A DNA stretch of 64,000 nt from Sutcliffiella tianshenii (GTDB lineage Bacteria > Bacillota > Bacilli > Bacillales > Bacillaceae_I). The stretch spans positions 186,001-250,000 of the forward strand of contig NZ_JAFBED010000005.1 in assembly GCF_016908565.1 (NCBI RefSeq). The letters run 5' to 3'. The notes below the pieces were generated by a model. The model was not told the DNA's origin and made no database searches. It was given only the letters and a program-made list of their open reading frames with translations. The position numbers and the translations under genes are program-made. Of this stretch, positions 25,468 through 33,828 are shown in pieces. Each line of letters opens with the position of its first letter. The stretch's first letter is position 1.

Positions 25468-26058
25468 TTACTGCCTCAAGGAATCGAAGTCCTCTTTACT
25501 AGCAGGACGCAATAGACTTGTGACTCCTGTCGCTTCCAAAGCTTTTACGAGGACATTAGCAAGTACGCCAGATAAGAGAATGGCTCCGATGATCCGGAAA
25601 GAAATCAACAGCGTCACATTCCACCATACATAATCAAACAGGTAGCCCCTGAACAAGTCCATCAGGAGAGATCCTATTGCAGCGGCAACACCTGCGATTG
25701 AAACAACCATCACATCAAACTTTTTATATCGGAAGCCCATGAATACAGCCTCCGCAAAAAGACCCTGCACCACTCCATAAACAAGAACCATCAATCCATA
25801 TTCCGAGCCGACCAGGAATTCACCAGAGGCAGCAGCCACTTCCGCCAAGAAGGCGACACCTGCTTTTCTGATAAGCAGATAGGCTACGGACGCTGCGATA
25901 AACCACATACCATAGGATAGCTCCTGGATTTGCAGTCCCAATGGCGTTAACAGGCTATAGACCGGCCCCCAGATTTTATAGATGATTCCAAACACCAATG
26001 AAATCACGATGGTGACGAGAATATCCGTCAGTTTTAACCCTCTTTTCATTCTCCTCAT
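25468..26058 (-). CDS. ykoE: ECF transporter substrate-binding component (YkoE)
   Basis: A 196-residue integral membrane S component with about five or six helices. Blocks LTDILVTIVISLVFGIIYKIW, SYGMWFIAASVAYLLIRKAG and EYGLMVLVYGVVQGLFAEAVF fit the YkoE family, believed to bind HMP or a thiamin precursor. The first ATG at 26058 is used; an ATG nine bases further in has better spacing to AAGGATGAGG, so the start is uncertain by three codons. It lies three bases after the tenA stop. Confidence 0.9.
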   Translation of the reverse strand: MRRMKRGLKLTDILVTIVISLVFGIIYKIWGPVYSLLTPLGLQIQELSYGMWFIAASVAYLLIRKAGVAFLAEVAAASGEFLVGSEYGLMVLVYGVVQGLFAEAVFMGFRYKKFDVMVVSIAGVAAAIGSLLMDLFRGYLFDYVWWNVTLLISFRIIGAILLSGVLANVLVKALEATGVTSLLRPASKEDFDSLRQ

Positions 26059-26061
26059 CCT

Positions 26062-26745
26062 TTACGCATTTATTTGCAATTCCCCAACCGGCCACTTTTC
26101 CAATGTATAGGCCATCTCCCAGAAGGAATATTCATACTGGCTGCTGATGATAAAATACTCCATCATCCTTTCCCGCTCTTCTTCAGTCGCTTTTTCAGCG
26201 AGCACATCCAATCTATGGATCTGCTCTTCCACAAGCTCACGGAACCACTCACCACCATAGGCAGCAATCCATTCCTGATAGATCGGTTCTGCCGGTGTGG
26301 CATCCTTCAGCCTTTCTCCTATCTCGTAATATAGCCAATAGCATGGAAGCAGGGCGGCGATGACTTCCCCCAGACCGCCTGTAAGGACAGCACGGTACAT
26401 ATGTGAGGTATAGGCGTGTGCAGTTGGCGCCGCTTTGAAATTACTTTTTTCGTCCTCTGATACTCCCAATCTCTTGGAAAAGTTCTCATGGAGGGACAGC
26501 TCAGCCTCATACGTGCCTTGTGCATGCGAGGCCATCCTGGATGTAGTATGTAGATCGAAAGCTTTGGCTCCTGCATAGGCCTGCACCCTTGCAAAGTGAC
26601 TGAGATAGTAGGCATCCTGCAGCACATAATATTTGAATGAATCCAAGGGCAACGTACCATCTGCTATTCCTGTTACAAATGGATGGTGAAAGCTTGCCTC
26701 CCAGATAGGATCTGCCTTCCTGCGTAATTCCTGTGAAAATTTCAT
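26062..26745 (-). CDS. tenA: Aminopyrimidine aminohydrolase TenA
   Basis: A 227-residue helical enzyme that hydrolyses aminomethyl-aminopyrimidine, a breakdown product of thiamin, to HMP for salvage. The catalytic residues align with B. subtilis TenA as remembered: Asp44 (VLQDAYYL), Cys135 (LLPCYWLYYEIG) and Glu205 (SSQYEYSFW). AGGAGGAAGAGG precedes the ATG. It is the first gene of the operon, directly after the TPP riboswitch terminator, and delivers HMP to ThiD. Confidence 0.96.
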   Translation of the reverse strand: MKFSQELRRKADPIWEASFHHPFVTGIADGTLPLDSFKYYVLQDAYYLSHFARVQAYAGAKAFDLHTTSRMASHAQGTYEAELSLHENFSKRLGVSEDEKSNFKAAPTAHAYTSHMYRAVLTGGLGEVIAALLPCYWLYYEIGERLKDATPAEPIYQEWIAAYGGEWFRELVEEQIHRLDVLAEKATEEERERMMEYFIISSQYEYSFWEMAYTLEKWPVGELQINA

Positions 26746-26780
26746 CCCTCTTCCTCCTGTCCAGATCTTTTATTAAAAAC

Positions 26781-26817
26781 AAAAAACCACCTTCCTCGCT
26801 TACGCAGGAAAGGTGGT
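26781..26817 (-). terminator. Riboswitch-controlled terminator before tenA
   Basis: On the minus strand ACCACCTTTCCT (26817-26806) pairs with AGGAAGGTGGT (26797-26787), followed by six Ts (26786-26781). A smaller ACTCAT/ATGAGT hairpin lies between it and the aptamer and may take part in the switch. Confidence 0.9.
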
Positions 26818-26875
26818 TGAGTATATTTCGCAATTCTCTCATCACTCATGATAATGAGTAGGAGAGCCCGACCGA

Positions 26876-26965
26876 CCACTTCCCTACGCTGGTGTTAACC
26901 AGATCAGGTTCTAAGAGTCTTAGAGTCTCACTCTAATCTCAGCCTTATGAAGGCACCCCTAGTGG
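26876..26965 (-). ncRNA. TPP riboswitch
   Basis: On the minus strand the aptamer opens with CCACTAGGGGTGCC, has the THI-box core GGCTGAGA, then AGAACCTGATCTGGTTAACACCAGCG and closes with TAGGGAAGTGG; CCACT and AGTGG form P1. TPP binding is expected to favour the downstream terminator and shut off the whole tenA to thiE operon. The 306 bases between tenA and the RND gene hold only this switch, its terminator and promoters. Confidence 0.97.
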
Positions 26966-27017
26966 TAGAAAACTATAAAGTTAGTGAAAAAGGTGGAAAC
27001 CGTTTTCTGATACCCAT

Positions 27018-27045
27018 CTTATATCAGCTCTCTTCGATTTGTCAA
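27018..27045 (-). promoter_or_regulatory. Promoter of the thiamin operon
   Basis: On the minus strand a perfect TTGACA (27045-27040) and TATAAG (27023-27018) are 16 bases apart. A second candidate, TTTCCA (26999-26994) with TATAGT (26977-26972), would start exactly at the 5' end of the aptamer. Confidence 0.6.
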
Positions 27046-27051
27046 AACTTT

Positions 27052-30000
27052 TTAATTGCCGCTGATTTCGATTGGATTTTTATCCTTATTTTTACGACCG
27101 AACCATCTGCGTTTCTTCTTCGTTTTCTTCCCGAAGCCATCCAGCAATTCATACACTACCGGAACAACAATCAGGGTCAGGGCCGTTGAAACCGTCAGCC
27201 CTCCGATTACGACAACCGCCAAGCTTTTCGATACAAGGCTGCTCGCACTTGCATGACTGAATACCAGCGGCATCATCGCTGCAATCGTCGTGACTGCCGT
27301 CATCACGATTGGACGCAGTCGCGTTGCTCCTGCTTCAAGCAATGCTTCTCTTGTTTGTAATTCCCTTTGTTTATTTTGAATCACTCTCTCCAATAGCACG
27401 ATCGCATTGGTTGTCACGATCCCGATCAGCATCAATGCACCGATCAATGCATTCATATCGAGCGAAGTTCCCGTCACAATCAAACCGATTACCCCACCAA
27501 CCACAGCAAGCGGCAATGAGAATAGGATGGCAAATGGGGCGCGGGCCTCACCGAAAGTAATGACCATGATCAGATATACAAGCAATATGGCGATGCCCAT
27601 CATTTTAAACAGGTCCATAAAGGTTTCCTGCATAGATTCGGTGACTCCGGCAAGCTTTACTTTCGCTCCATCCGGAAGATCGAGACTTTTAATCATTGTA
27701 TCTACATCAAGACCTATTTTCCGTACATCCTCTCCCACAGTATCTGCAGAAACCTGGATCGTTTCTTCCCCGTCTTTGTGGAAAATCTGCGTTTTGATTT
27801 TTTGCTCCATTACGGTTGCTACATCCTTTAGCTCCACAACTCCTGCAACCTGCGATGCGAGTTTCAGGGACAACAGCTCTTCCTTTGTATCCAGACCCTC
27901 GTGGTTATATTTAATGCTTGCAGGAAGCCTTTCACCTGCAACTGTCACTTCACCCATCGGCGTTTTTGCCAACGCCACTTTCACTTGTTCTCCGATCTGT
28001 TGTGCAGTCAATCCCGCTTTTTCCGCTTCGGATTGCTTCACTTCCACTTTCCACTCGGACTGCAGCTCTTCATAGTTGGATTTGACCTTATCCAAACCAT
28101 CAATTTCCTTTAACTCCTTTAACACCATGTCAGCGGTTGCTACGAGATCCTCTTCATTGGCAGCTGTTACATCAATCTGGATTCCGCTTCCTCCAAATCC
28201 TCCAAATGAATTTTTCATGGCATCGACTTCAACTGCGTCAAATGTCAATGCCTTCTCTTTTGTTTCCTCGATGAAAGCATCTACATCTTTTCCTTTTTCA
28301 AACATGACGAAAAATGCTGCGACATTAGATTGTGTTACCTGGCCAAATTCCGCATCCTCCTGGGCCATCCCCATTCGTAGCAGAACTTGGTCTGCTTTTT
28401 CTTCCTTCAAAAGCTCTTTTTCAAAAAGATAGGCGTTTTCCCTTGCCAGATCCGGATCCATATCCTTAGGGAAAGTCAGGTTGACACTTACCGCCGACTC
28501 CACCTCGGATTCCACATTCGATTGCGGAATCATGAAATAAGCTCCAATGGATGCCACAAATATCACAAAAGAAGCTGCAAGGACGATGAATTTATGAGAC
28601 AGGGACCATTGCAGGACCTTCATATACCTCAAAGCCGGTTTTTCTTCCTTTTGTTTCACTTTCTTCAATAGCATAAAGCTCAGCATCGGGACCACTGTCA
28701 AAGCAACAAGCAACGACGCCATGATGGAATAGACAACTGCCAATATCATCGGCACGACAAAATCACCAAGCGATCCAGATACGAAACCAACTGGCAGGAA
28801 CACTGCAATAGTGGTAAGGGTGGACGCTGTAATCGCCATCCCCACTTCTCTGGTCGATTCGATGACAAGCTCTTTTGAGAGTTTTTCATGTTGCAGTCTC
28901 CGATAGATGTTTTCCATGACCACGATGCTGTCATCTACAAGCCTTCCAACTGCAACCGCCAAGCCTCCAAGTGTCAGTATGTTCAAGCTTACCCCTGATT
29001 GTTTTAAAAGGAACATCGTGATGAGTATGGATAGCGGTATGCTGATGATCGCGATCAAAGTCGTTCGGATATTCCTTAAGAATAAAAGGATGACAAATGT
29101 CGCCGCTATCGCCCCGATTCCCACTTCACGCGCCATTCCATATACCGCACTTTCCACTTCGGCTGCAGTGGAGAAGAGCATGTTTATGTTGTATTCAGGA
29201 TATTCCTTTGCCAACTCATCCAGTTTCTTATCCAGTTCTTTGCCGACATTTACAGCATTTGCGCTTGTTTCCTTCGTTACGATAAACGCCAAACCATCGG
29301 CACCGTTCAATCTGGTAAGCGCCTCATAATACTGATTGACGGATACTTCTGCAACATCGCCAAGCTTGACGTTCTGAGCAAGCATGATCGATTCGATCTG
29401 ACTTACGTCTTCTATTTCTCCAACCACTCTGACTGCGGTGGAAGACCCATCCACATTCAGCTGTCCGGAAGGAACAGAAATGCTTTTACCTTGCAGGGCC
29501 ATCATCACCTGCATGGCAGTCAACTGCTTTTCCTCGAGTTTTGCCGGATCTACTTCAATCAAAAGCTCTGTGCTTGATTGACCGTAGAGGGAGACAGAGG
29601 ATACCCCTTCGACATCTTCCATTTGCGGAAGGATTTTCTCTTCTATCACTTTTTCATCTTCAAGTGTCATTCCCTCATCCGTTTGAACACCGATCTGGGC
29701 AATAGGGATCATCGAAGTGTTCAACAGGACGACAAAAGGTTTCATTGCCTCCTGTGGCAATGCCAGCTGATTGACGATCCTCTCCACCTCTTGATTTGAC
29801 TCTTTCAGGTCTGCTTCATTGTTGAAAAATATATCTATTCTTGATAGTCCTTCGCTTGTGGAAGAGACCATCTGTTCCACATTTGCGAGTTGTTTCAAAC
29901 TGTTTTCTATCGGTTCTGTTATCATTTCTCCAGTCGTTTCCGCATCCATGCCTTGTGCAATCGTCGTGACTGTTATCATCGGATTGTCGACGCTAGGCAG

Positions 30001-30111
30001 AAATTCGACCGGCAGCTTCGTAGTGGAATAGACCCCCAAAACCGAAATGATGAATACCATGATGATGATTGCCGCTCTGTTTTTCAATGAAAAGCCGATT
30101 AATTTTTTCAT
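27052..30111 (-). CDS. RND-family efflux transporter, AcrB-like
   Basis: A 1019-residue proton-driven exporter of the HAE1/AcrB type: a first helix, a large porter domain, six helices, a second porter domain and six more helices ending in a basic tail (KKTKKKRRWFGRK). GGLAVAVGRLVDDSIVVMENI in helix 4 carries the Asp pair of the proton path. B. subtilis SwrC (YerP) is the best-known relative, but remembered N-terminal sequences differ, so a paralogue is likely. No membrane-fusion partner gene is adjacent. Substrate is unknown; surfactin-like peptides or drugs are typical for the group. Confidence 0.88.
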   Translation of the reverse strand: MKKLIGFSLKNRAAIIIMVFIISVLGVYSTTKLPVEFLPSVDNPMITVTTIAQGMDAETTGEMITEPIENSLKQLANVEQMVSSTSEGLSRIDIFFNNEADLKESNQEVERIVNQLALPQEAMKPFVVLLNTSMIPIAQIGVQTDEGMTLEDEKVIEEKILPQMEDVEGVSSVSLYGQSSTELLIEVDPAKLEEKQLTAMQVMMALQGKSISVPSGQLNVDGSSTAVRVVGEIEDVSQIESIMLAQNVKLGDVAEVSVNQYYEALTRLNGADGLAFIVTKETSANAVNVGKELDKKLDELAKEYPEYNINMLFSTAAEVESAVYGMAREVGIGAIAATFVILLFLRNIRTTLIAIISIPLSILITMFLLKQSGVSLNILTLGGLAVAVGRLVDDSIVVMENIYRRLQHEKLSKELVIESTREVGMAITASTLTTIAVFLPVGFVSGSLGDFVVPMILAVVYSIMASLLVALTVVPMLSFMLLKKVKQKEEKPALRYMKVLQWSLSHKFIVLAASFVIFVASIGAYFMIPQSNVESEVESAVSVNLTFPKDMDPDLARENAYLFEKELLKEEKADQVLLRMGMAQEDAEFGQVTQSNVAAFFVMFEKGKDVDAFIEETKEKALTFDAVEVDAMKNSFGGFGGSGIQIDVTAANEEDLVATADMVLKELKEIDGLDKVKSNYEELQSEWKVEVKQSEAEKAGLTAQQIGEQVKVALAKTPMGEVTVAGERLPASIKYNHEGLDTKEELLSLKLASQVAGVVELKDVATVMEQKIKTQIFHKDGEETIQVSADTVGEDVRKIGLDVDTMIKSLDLPDGAKVKLAGVTESMQETFMDLFKMMGIAILLVYLIMVITFGEARAPFAILFSLPLAVVGGVIGLIVTGTSLDMNALIGALMLIGIVTTNAIVLLERVIQNKQRELQTREALLEAGATRLRPIVMTAVTTIAAMMPLVFSHASASSLVSKSLAVVVIGGLTVSTALTLIVVPVVYELLDGFGKKTKKKRRWFGRKNKDKNPIEISGN

Positions 30112-30274
30112 CTCTCATATCCCCCAAGATCTCACTGTGATTTTCTCTCTTTCCAAACTTTTCGTGCAGGGCCATTACTGCTGGTGAATTTCTTACAATC
30201 ACCCTTTCTGTACCGACTGATGTTCCATTGGATATTTTAACATCATAAGAAAATTATGGAAACATTATTCTTCA

Positions 30275-30310
30275 AAAATAAAAGATGCCAGCCGATTGGA
30301 TAACATCTTT
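30275..30310 (-). terminator. Weak terminator of the MFS gene
   Basis: On the minus strand AAAGATG (30310-30304) pairs with CATCTTT (30287-30281), with short inner CC/GG pairing in a 16-base loop, followed by TATTTTT. Confidence 0.45.
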
Positions 30311-30320
30311 TTCACTTCCT

Positions 30321-31598
30321 TTAAACCGAGGCGGATTTTCCAAGTGCCTCCGGGGCTTCTTCCTCTTCTGAATGTTTTGGAAGGGTGGCCATATAGAAGA
30401 ATGAAACAAAAAGCAGACAACCCCCGACTAACACATAGATCCCTTCGACAGTGACAATCTTTTGGAAAGTCATCGCGATAACGCCGAGGGTAATCGACTG
30501 CGATAGCATCATCACTGGTGTAATCCAGCCCTGCACGCGACCCATCATTTTCGGATCTACGATTCTTGGAAGCCAGCCGCCGATTCCTATGTTCACAAAT
30601 GGCAGACTCAACCCAACCAGTGAACTGAAAGCCAAATAGTAGAATACAGATGTGCTATACCCTGAAGCTATGACAAAAGCTCCGGACACCCCTACGCCAA
30701 TGATGACCATTTGATAGAGCTTCAGTTTTTTTGCAAGAATGGAAGCGATGATACTGCCCAGAAGTACCGAGATACCAAAAACAATTCCTACAAGAACCAT
30801 GATTTCTTCATAATTGTCCGGCGCCAATTTATATTTCAGGATATAGGCAGGCATCACTGACATTCCGCCGTTGACGATGCCGAATACAAAGAATCCAATG
30901 ATAAGATAGACGAGCAGCGGGCTTTTCAGGATATAAAGCAGTCCATCCTTAAAATCCTTTGCAACAAATTTGATGTTGATTTCCTTCCACCTGTGAGTTC
31001 CATTTGGAAGCCGCACTGCCTCAGATAGGACACACGCCCTGATTAAAAGTGCACTGATGATATAGGTGGCAAAATCGACTATGATTGCCCCTTCAAGCCC
31101 GATAGTCCAATAGATGAAAATACCAAGCGCATTTCCGAAAAGCATGAACAAACTGCTGGTCATCTGGTTCAAACCGGCTGCCACTGTATATTCATCCTTT
31201 GAGAGTATGCCTTGGATCATAGCTCCTTGCGCAGGATAGAAGAATTTTGACACCGCGCTTCGCAGGAACAAAAGCGCAAAAATCAATGGCATCCAATCTA
31301 TATAGATCGCACCAAGCAAACCAAGTGACAAGAAAGCACAAATCCAGTCACTATTGGCAGCAATTTTCTGCCGGTCCATCCTGTCAGCAAGCACCCCTAC
31401 CAGGAAAAATACCGCAAGTGTCGGCAAGGAGTACATAAGCTCTGTAATAGCCGCGTAGAACGGCTTTTCTGAAAATCTATCCAAAAGGTAAAGCATAAAA
31501 GCGGCAATTCCAATTATATTCCCCATCTGTGAAGTAAATGCTGCCAGAAACAAAAGGCTGTAATTGCGATTTTTAAATATCTCAATCATGTTTTTCAT
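30321..31598 (-). CDS. MFS transporter, DHA3-like
   Basis: A 425-residue protein with about twelve membrane helices. The A-motif-like loop GVLADRMDRQKIAANSDW follows helix 2, and the character is that of the DHA3 group (macrolide and enterobactin exporters). The ATG at 31598 is chosen because GGAGG lies eight bases upstream; the frame is open for 63 more codons but without a ribosome site. Substrate cannot be deduced. It is a single-gene unit with a promoter candidate at 31636-31664. Confidence 0.8.
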   Translation of the reverse strand: MKNMIEIFKNRNYSLLFLAAFTSQMGNIIGIAAFMLYLLDRFSEKPFYAAITELMYSLPTLAVFFLVGVLADRMDRQKIAANSDWICAFLSLGLLGAIYIDWMPLIFALLFLRSAVSKFFYPAQGAMIQGILSKDEYTVAAGLNQMTSSLFMLFGNALGIFIYWTIGLEGAIIVDFATYIISALLIRACVLSEAVRLPNGTHRWKEINIKFVAKDFKDGLLYILKSPLLVYLIIGFFVFGIVNGGMSVMPAYILKYKLAPDNYEEIMVLVGIVFGISVLLGSIIASILAKKLKLYQMVIIGVGVSGAFVIASGYSTSVFYYLAFSSLVGLSLPFVNIGIGGWLPRIVDPKMMGRVQGWITPVMMLSQSITLGVIAMTFQKIVTVEGIYVLVGGCLLFVSFFYMATLPKHSEEEEAPEALGKSASV

Positions 31599-31635
31599 CG
31601 ATCTATCCTCCACCATCATCTTGTTATCTAGCATC

Positions 31636-31664
31636 ATTTTAACTCTATTAGTAAACATTGGTAA
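31636..31664 (-). promoter_or_regulatory. Promoter candidate of the MFS gene
   Basis: On the minus strand TTACCA (31664-31659) and TAAAAT (31641-31636) are 17 bases apart, 37 bases before the start codon. Confidence 0.5.
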
Positions 31665-31772
31665 CGGACTTGCGGGTAATTTTCTATCGGTCTCAAGGAG
31701 GAGGGAGGGGTAGTTATGGAGACTTAATTTTATGGCGGACAGGCTGGTGGGAGGGAGTGTTTTGTTCCTATG

Positions 31773-31808
31773 AATAAAGCCAAGCAATCCAACGGATTGC
31801 CTGGCTTC
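31773..31808 (-). terminator. Terminator of the quinone oxidoreductase operon
   Basis: AAGCCAAGCAATCC (31777-31790) pairs with GGATTGCCTGGCTT (31794-31807) around three bases, with one mismatch. TTATT follows on the minus strand. Confidence 0.8.
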
Positions 31809-31811
31809 ACA

Positions 31812-32777
31812 CTAAGGCTTCAACAATATTTTTCCCGTACTTTTTCTGCTTTCCAATAGCTCGTGCGCTTTTGCTCCATCACTTAGAGAAAAAACAGTCG
31901 GCTCCGCAATTTGCAACCGACCCTCAGCAATCCAAGTAAACAGCTGGTGCGAACGTGTTACACGCTCATCCCGAGAAGTCAGCACATTCCAAAGGTCGCC
32001 ACCTGTCAGGGTCTTCGAGGTATCCATCAGCATCCTTGGGTCGACAGGTGCCGGATCGCCTCCTGCCATTCCAAAGAACACTACCGTACCTCCTATTTTT
32101 GTTGCCTTAAAGCTAGATGTCAAGGTCGAACCTATGGACTCGTATACCACCTTAACCCCTTGTCCGCTAGTTGCTTTCTTCACTTCTGCCACCCAATCAG
32201 AACTATACAAATATACCTGATCCGCTCCTGCATCCCTTGCGATGGAAGCCTTATCCGCAGTGGAAGTCAATCCGATCACCTCTGCGCCAAGCAATTTTGC
32301 CATCTGGGTCAAAAGCTGTCCGACTCCCCCTGCCGCTGCATGCACAAGGACAGTGTCCCCTTTTTCAATATGATAACTGTCGTGCACAAGATAATGTGCC
32401 GTAAGCCCCTGGAGCAAAACGGCAGCCGCAGTTTCACATGAAATCTGATCAGGCAGGGGAATCGCTTTCTCGTAAGGCACTGTCACAAACTCAGCATTCG
32501 CATATGGCACATCTGCAAAGCCTATTTTGTCACCGACCTTGATGTCCGTAATGGCAGCTCCCACTTCAGAGACCACTCCTGCCCCTTCATAACCAAGGAT
32601 ATAAGGCGGTTCACCTGCCAGATGATAGTTGCCTTTTCTCCGATAGATATCAGCAAAGTTCAGTCCTACCGCCTCCGTCTTAACCAAAATTTCATGGTCA
32701 CCTATTACAGGGTCCGGAACTTCCGTGTAATACAGGACATCCGGACCGCCGAATTTATCAAATACGAGTGCTTTCAT
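31812..32777 (-). CDS. Zinc-independent quinone oxidoreductase
   Basis: A 321-residue medium-chain reductase of the quinone oxidoreductase (QOR) type. It begins MKALVFDKFGGPDVLYY, has YILGYEGAGVV, and the NADPH loop VHAAAGGVGQLLTQMAKLLG near residue 150. The zinc ligands of alcohol dehydrogenases are absent. The ATG at 32777 overlaps the preceding stop (TGATG), and GGAG is nine bases upstream, so it is coupled to the flavodoxin-like gene. NADPH-dependent reduction of quinones or enones, perhaps under electrophile stress, is inferred from the HxlR neighbour. Confidence 0.87.
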   Translation of the reverse strand: MKALVFDKFGGPDVLYYTEVPDPVIGDHEILVKTEAVGLNFADIYRRKGNYHLAGEPPYILGYEGAGVVSEVGAAITDIKVGDKIGFADVPYANAEFVTVPYEKAIPLPDQISCETAAAVLLQGLTAHYLVHDSYHIEKGDTVLVHAAAGGVGQLLTQMAKLLGAEVIGLTSTADKASIARDAGADQVYLYSSDWVAEVKKATSGQGVKVVYESIGSTLTSSFKATKIGGTVVFFGMAGGDPAPVDPRMLMDTSKTLTGGDLWNVLTSRDERVTRSHQLFTWIAEGRLQIAEPTVFSLSDGAKAHELLESRKSTGKILLKP

Positions 32778-33313
32778 CAAATATTTCTCCATTTCCTATT
32801 CAAAATTTCAGCCCGCTTCATCGCACGCTCATCTTCCAATATATGTCCCGGTGAATTCGCCTCTCCGATTATATAGTCTTCCAATTTCGCTCCGAAAAAC
32901 TCTACTATATGCCGGAACTGCATAATGAGCGGCAGTGCTTTTTGATTCGGGTCGTCTCCGCCCACCACAACCACATAAAACTTCTTTCTGTTCATGGACT
33001 CCCTGAACTCTATCTTGCCATCACGAAGGCTCTCACTCCAGCGGTCCACAAAATTTTTCATCCTTCCGCTCATTCCATACCAATATAGTGGGGTGACGAG
33101 GATAACTTCATCATGTTGAAGCAGCCTTTCCACTACTCCATAGTAATCGTCTCCACGATGCTTGAACCCTTCCTCATCATGACGCTGATCCAATATGGGA
33201 TGGATAGTCAAATCACGAAGGAATATCTCTTCTGTCTTCATTTCTTTGATCATGTGTTTTGCCAATTGCTCTGAATTCCCATTGTTGCGGTGGCTTCCAT
33301 AAATAACTAGCAC
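32777..33313 (-). CDS. Flavodoxin-fold NAD(P)H oxidoreductase
   Basis: A 178-residue FMN-dependent reductase. The phosphate loop is YGSHRNNGNSEQLAKHM, with VILVTPLYWYGMSGRMKNFVDR at the flavin ring and VVVVGGDDPNQKALP later. It resembles YwqN-type reductases of Bacillus in size and motifs. The start is a GTG at 33313, preceded by GGAAGAAAGGAAGAG. It is the first gene of a two-gene unit with the quinone oxidoreductase and is divergent from an HxlR regulator, a common arrangement for quinone- or aldehyde-induced genes. Confidence 0.82.
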   Translation of the reverse strand: MLVIYGSHRNNGNSEQLAKHMIKEMKTEEIFLRDLTIHPILDQRHDEEGFKHRGDDYYGVVERLLQHDEVILVTPLYWYGMSGRMKNFVDRWSESLRDGKIEFRESMNRKKFYVVVVGGDDPNQKALPLIMQFRHIVEFFGAKLEDYIIGEANSPGHILEDERAMKRAEILNRKWRNI

Positions 33314-33344
33314 TTCATCTCTTCCTTTCTTCCTCCATTTCTAT

Positions 33345-33422
33345 ATACTAAAAAGTATGCAATAAACAAGACATATGGGAAAGTACGTACTTTTTGGTGG
33401 GATAGGCACCAAAAAGTGCCTA
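33345..33422. promoter_or_regulatory. Three palindromes in the divergent HxlR control region
   Basis: ATACT-AAAA-AGTAT (33345-33358), AAAGTACGTACTTT (33380-33393) and TAGGCAC-N6-GTGCCTA (33403-33422) are all perfect inverted repeats in 80 bases. The first two share TACT/AGTA half sites and are the best operator candidates. The third lies just before the HxlR ribosome site. Confidence 0.55.
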
Positions 33423-33443
33423 TTGAATTGTGAGGGTAATAGA

Positions 33444-33761
33444 ATGAGTAATTATAATATGCCGATTGAAGCCACCCTTGAGGTGATCGGAGGGAAATGG
33501 AAATGCATCATCCTCTGCCATCTGGAATCCGGTAAAAAGAGACCGGGCGAGCTTCAACGATTGATGCCAAAAATCACACAGAAAATGCTCACCCAGCAGC
33601 TTAGGGAATTGGAAGAGGACGGGATCGTGAACCGCATTGTTTATCGCGAGGTACCTCCCCGGGTGGAATATGAATTAAATGATAAGGGCCGTTCTCTAAG
33701 CGGCGTGCTGGATGTAATGTGCAGCTGGGGGAAAGGTCATATTGAGTCGATGGAAAAATGA
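33444..33761 (+). CDS. HxlR-family transcriptional regulator
   Basis: A 105-residue winged-helix regulator. It has IEATLEVIGGKWKCIILCHLE, then GELQRLMPKITQKMLTQQLRELEEDG and the wing YREVPPRVEYELNDKG, the full HxlR signature. Cys residues occur at CIILC and in VMCSW; the YodB and CatR members of this family sense quinones through an N-terminal Cys, which is not found at that exact place here. The ATG at 33444 follows GAGGG. Divergent transcription suggests control of the two oxidoreductase genes. Confidence 0.92.
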   Translation: MSNYNMPIEATLEVIGGKWKCIILCHLESGKKRPGELQRLMPKITQKMLTQQLRELEEDGIVNRIVYREVPPRVEYELNDKGRSLSGVLDVMCSWGKGHIESMEK

Positions 33762-33774
33762 CATTTTTTCATTA

Positions 33775-33819
33775 CAAAAAAGAATGCCCAGTCCCGAATC
33801 GGGACTGGGCATTCTTTCT
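33775..33819. terminator. Bidirectional terminator
   Basis: AGAATGCCCAGTCCCG (33781-33796) and CGGGACTGGGCATTCT (33800-33815) are perfect complements around AAT, with As before and Ts after. It serves the convergent HxlR and penicillin-binding-protein genes. Confidence 0.93.
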
Positions 33820-33828
33820 CAAGATAGA

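Noticed and set aside
27407-28075. 222-codon plus-strand frame opposite the RND gene
   Set aside because: It is a composition-driven shadow frame of the exporter gene.
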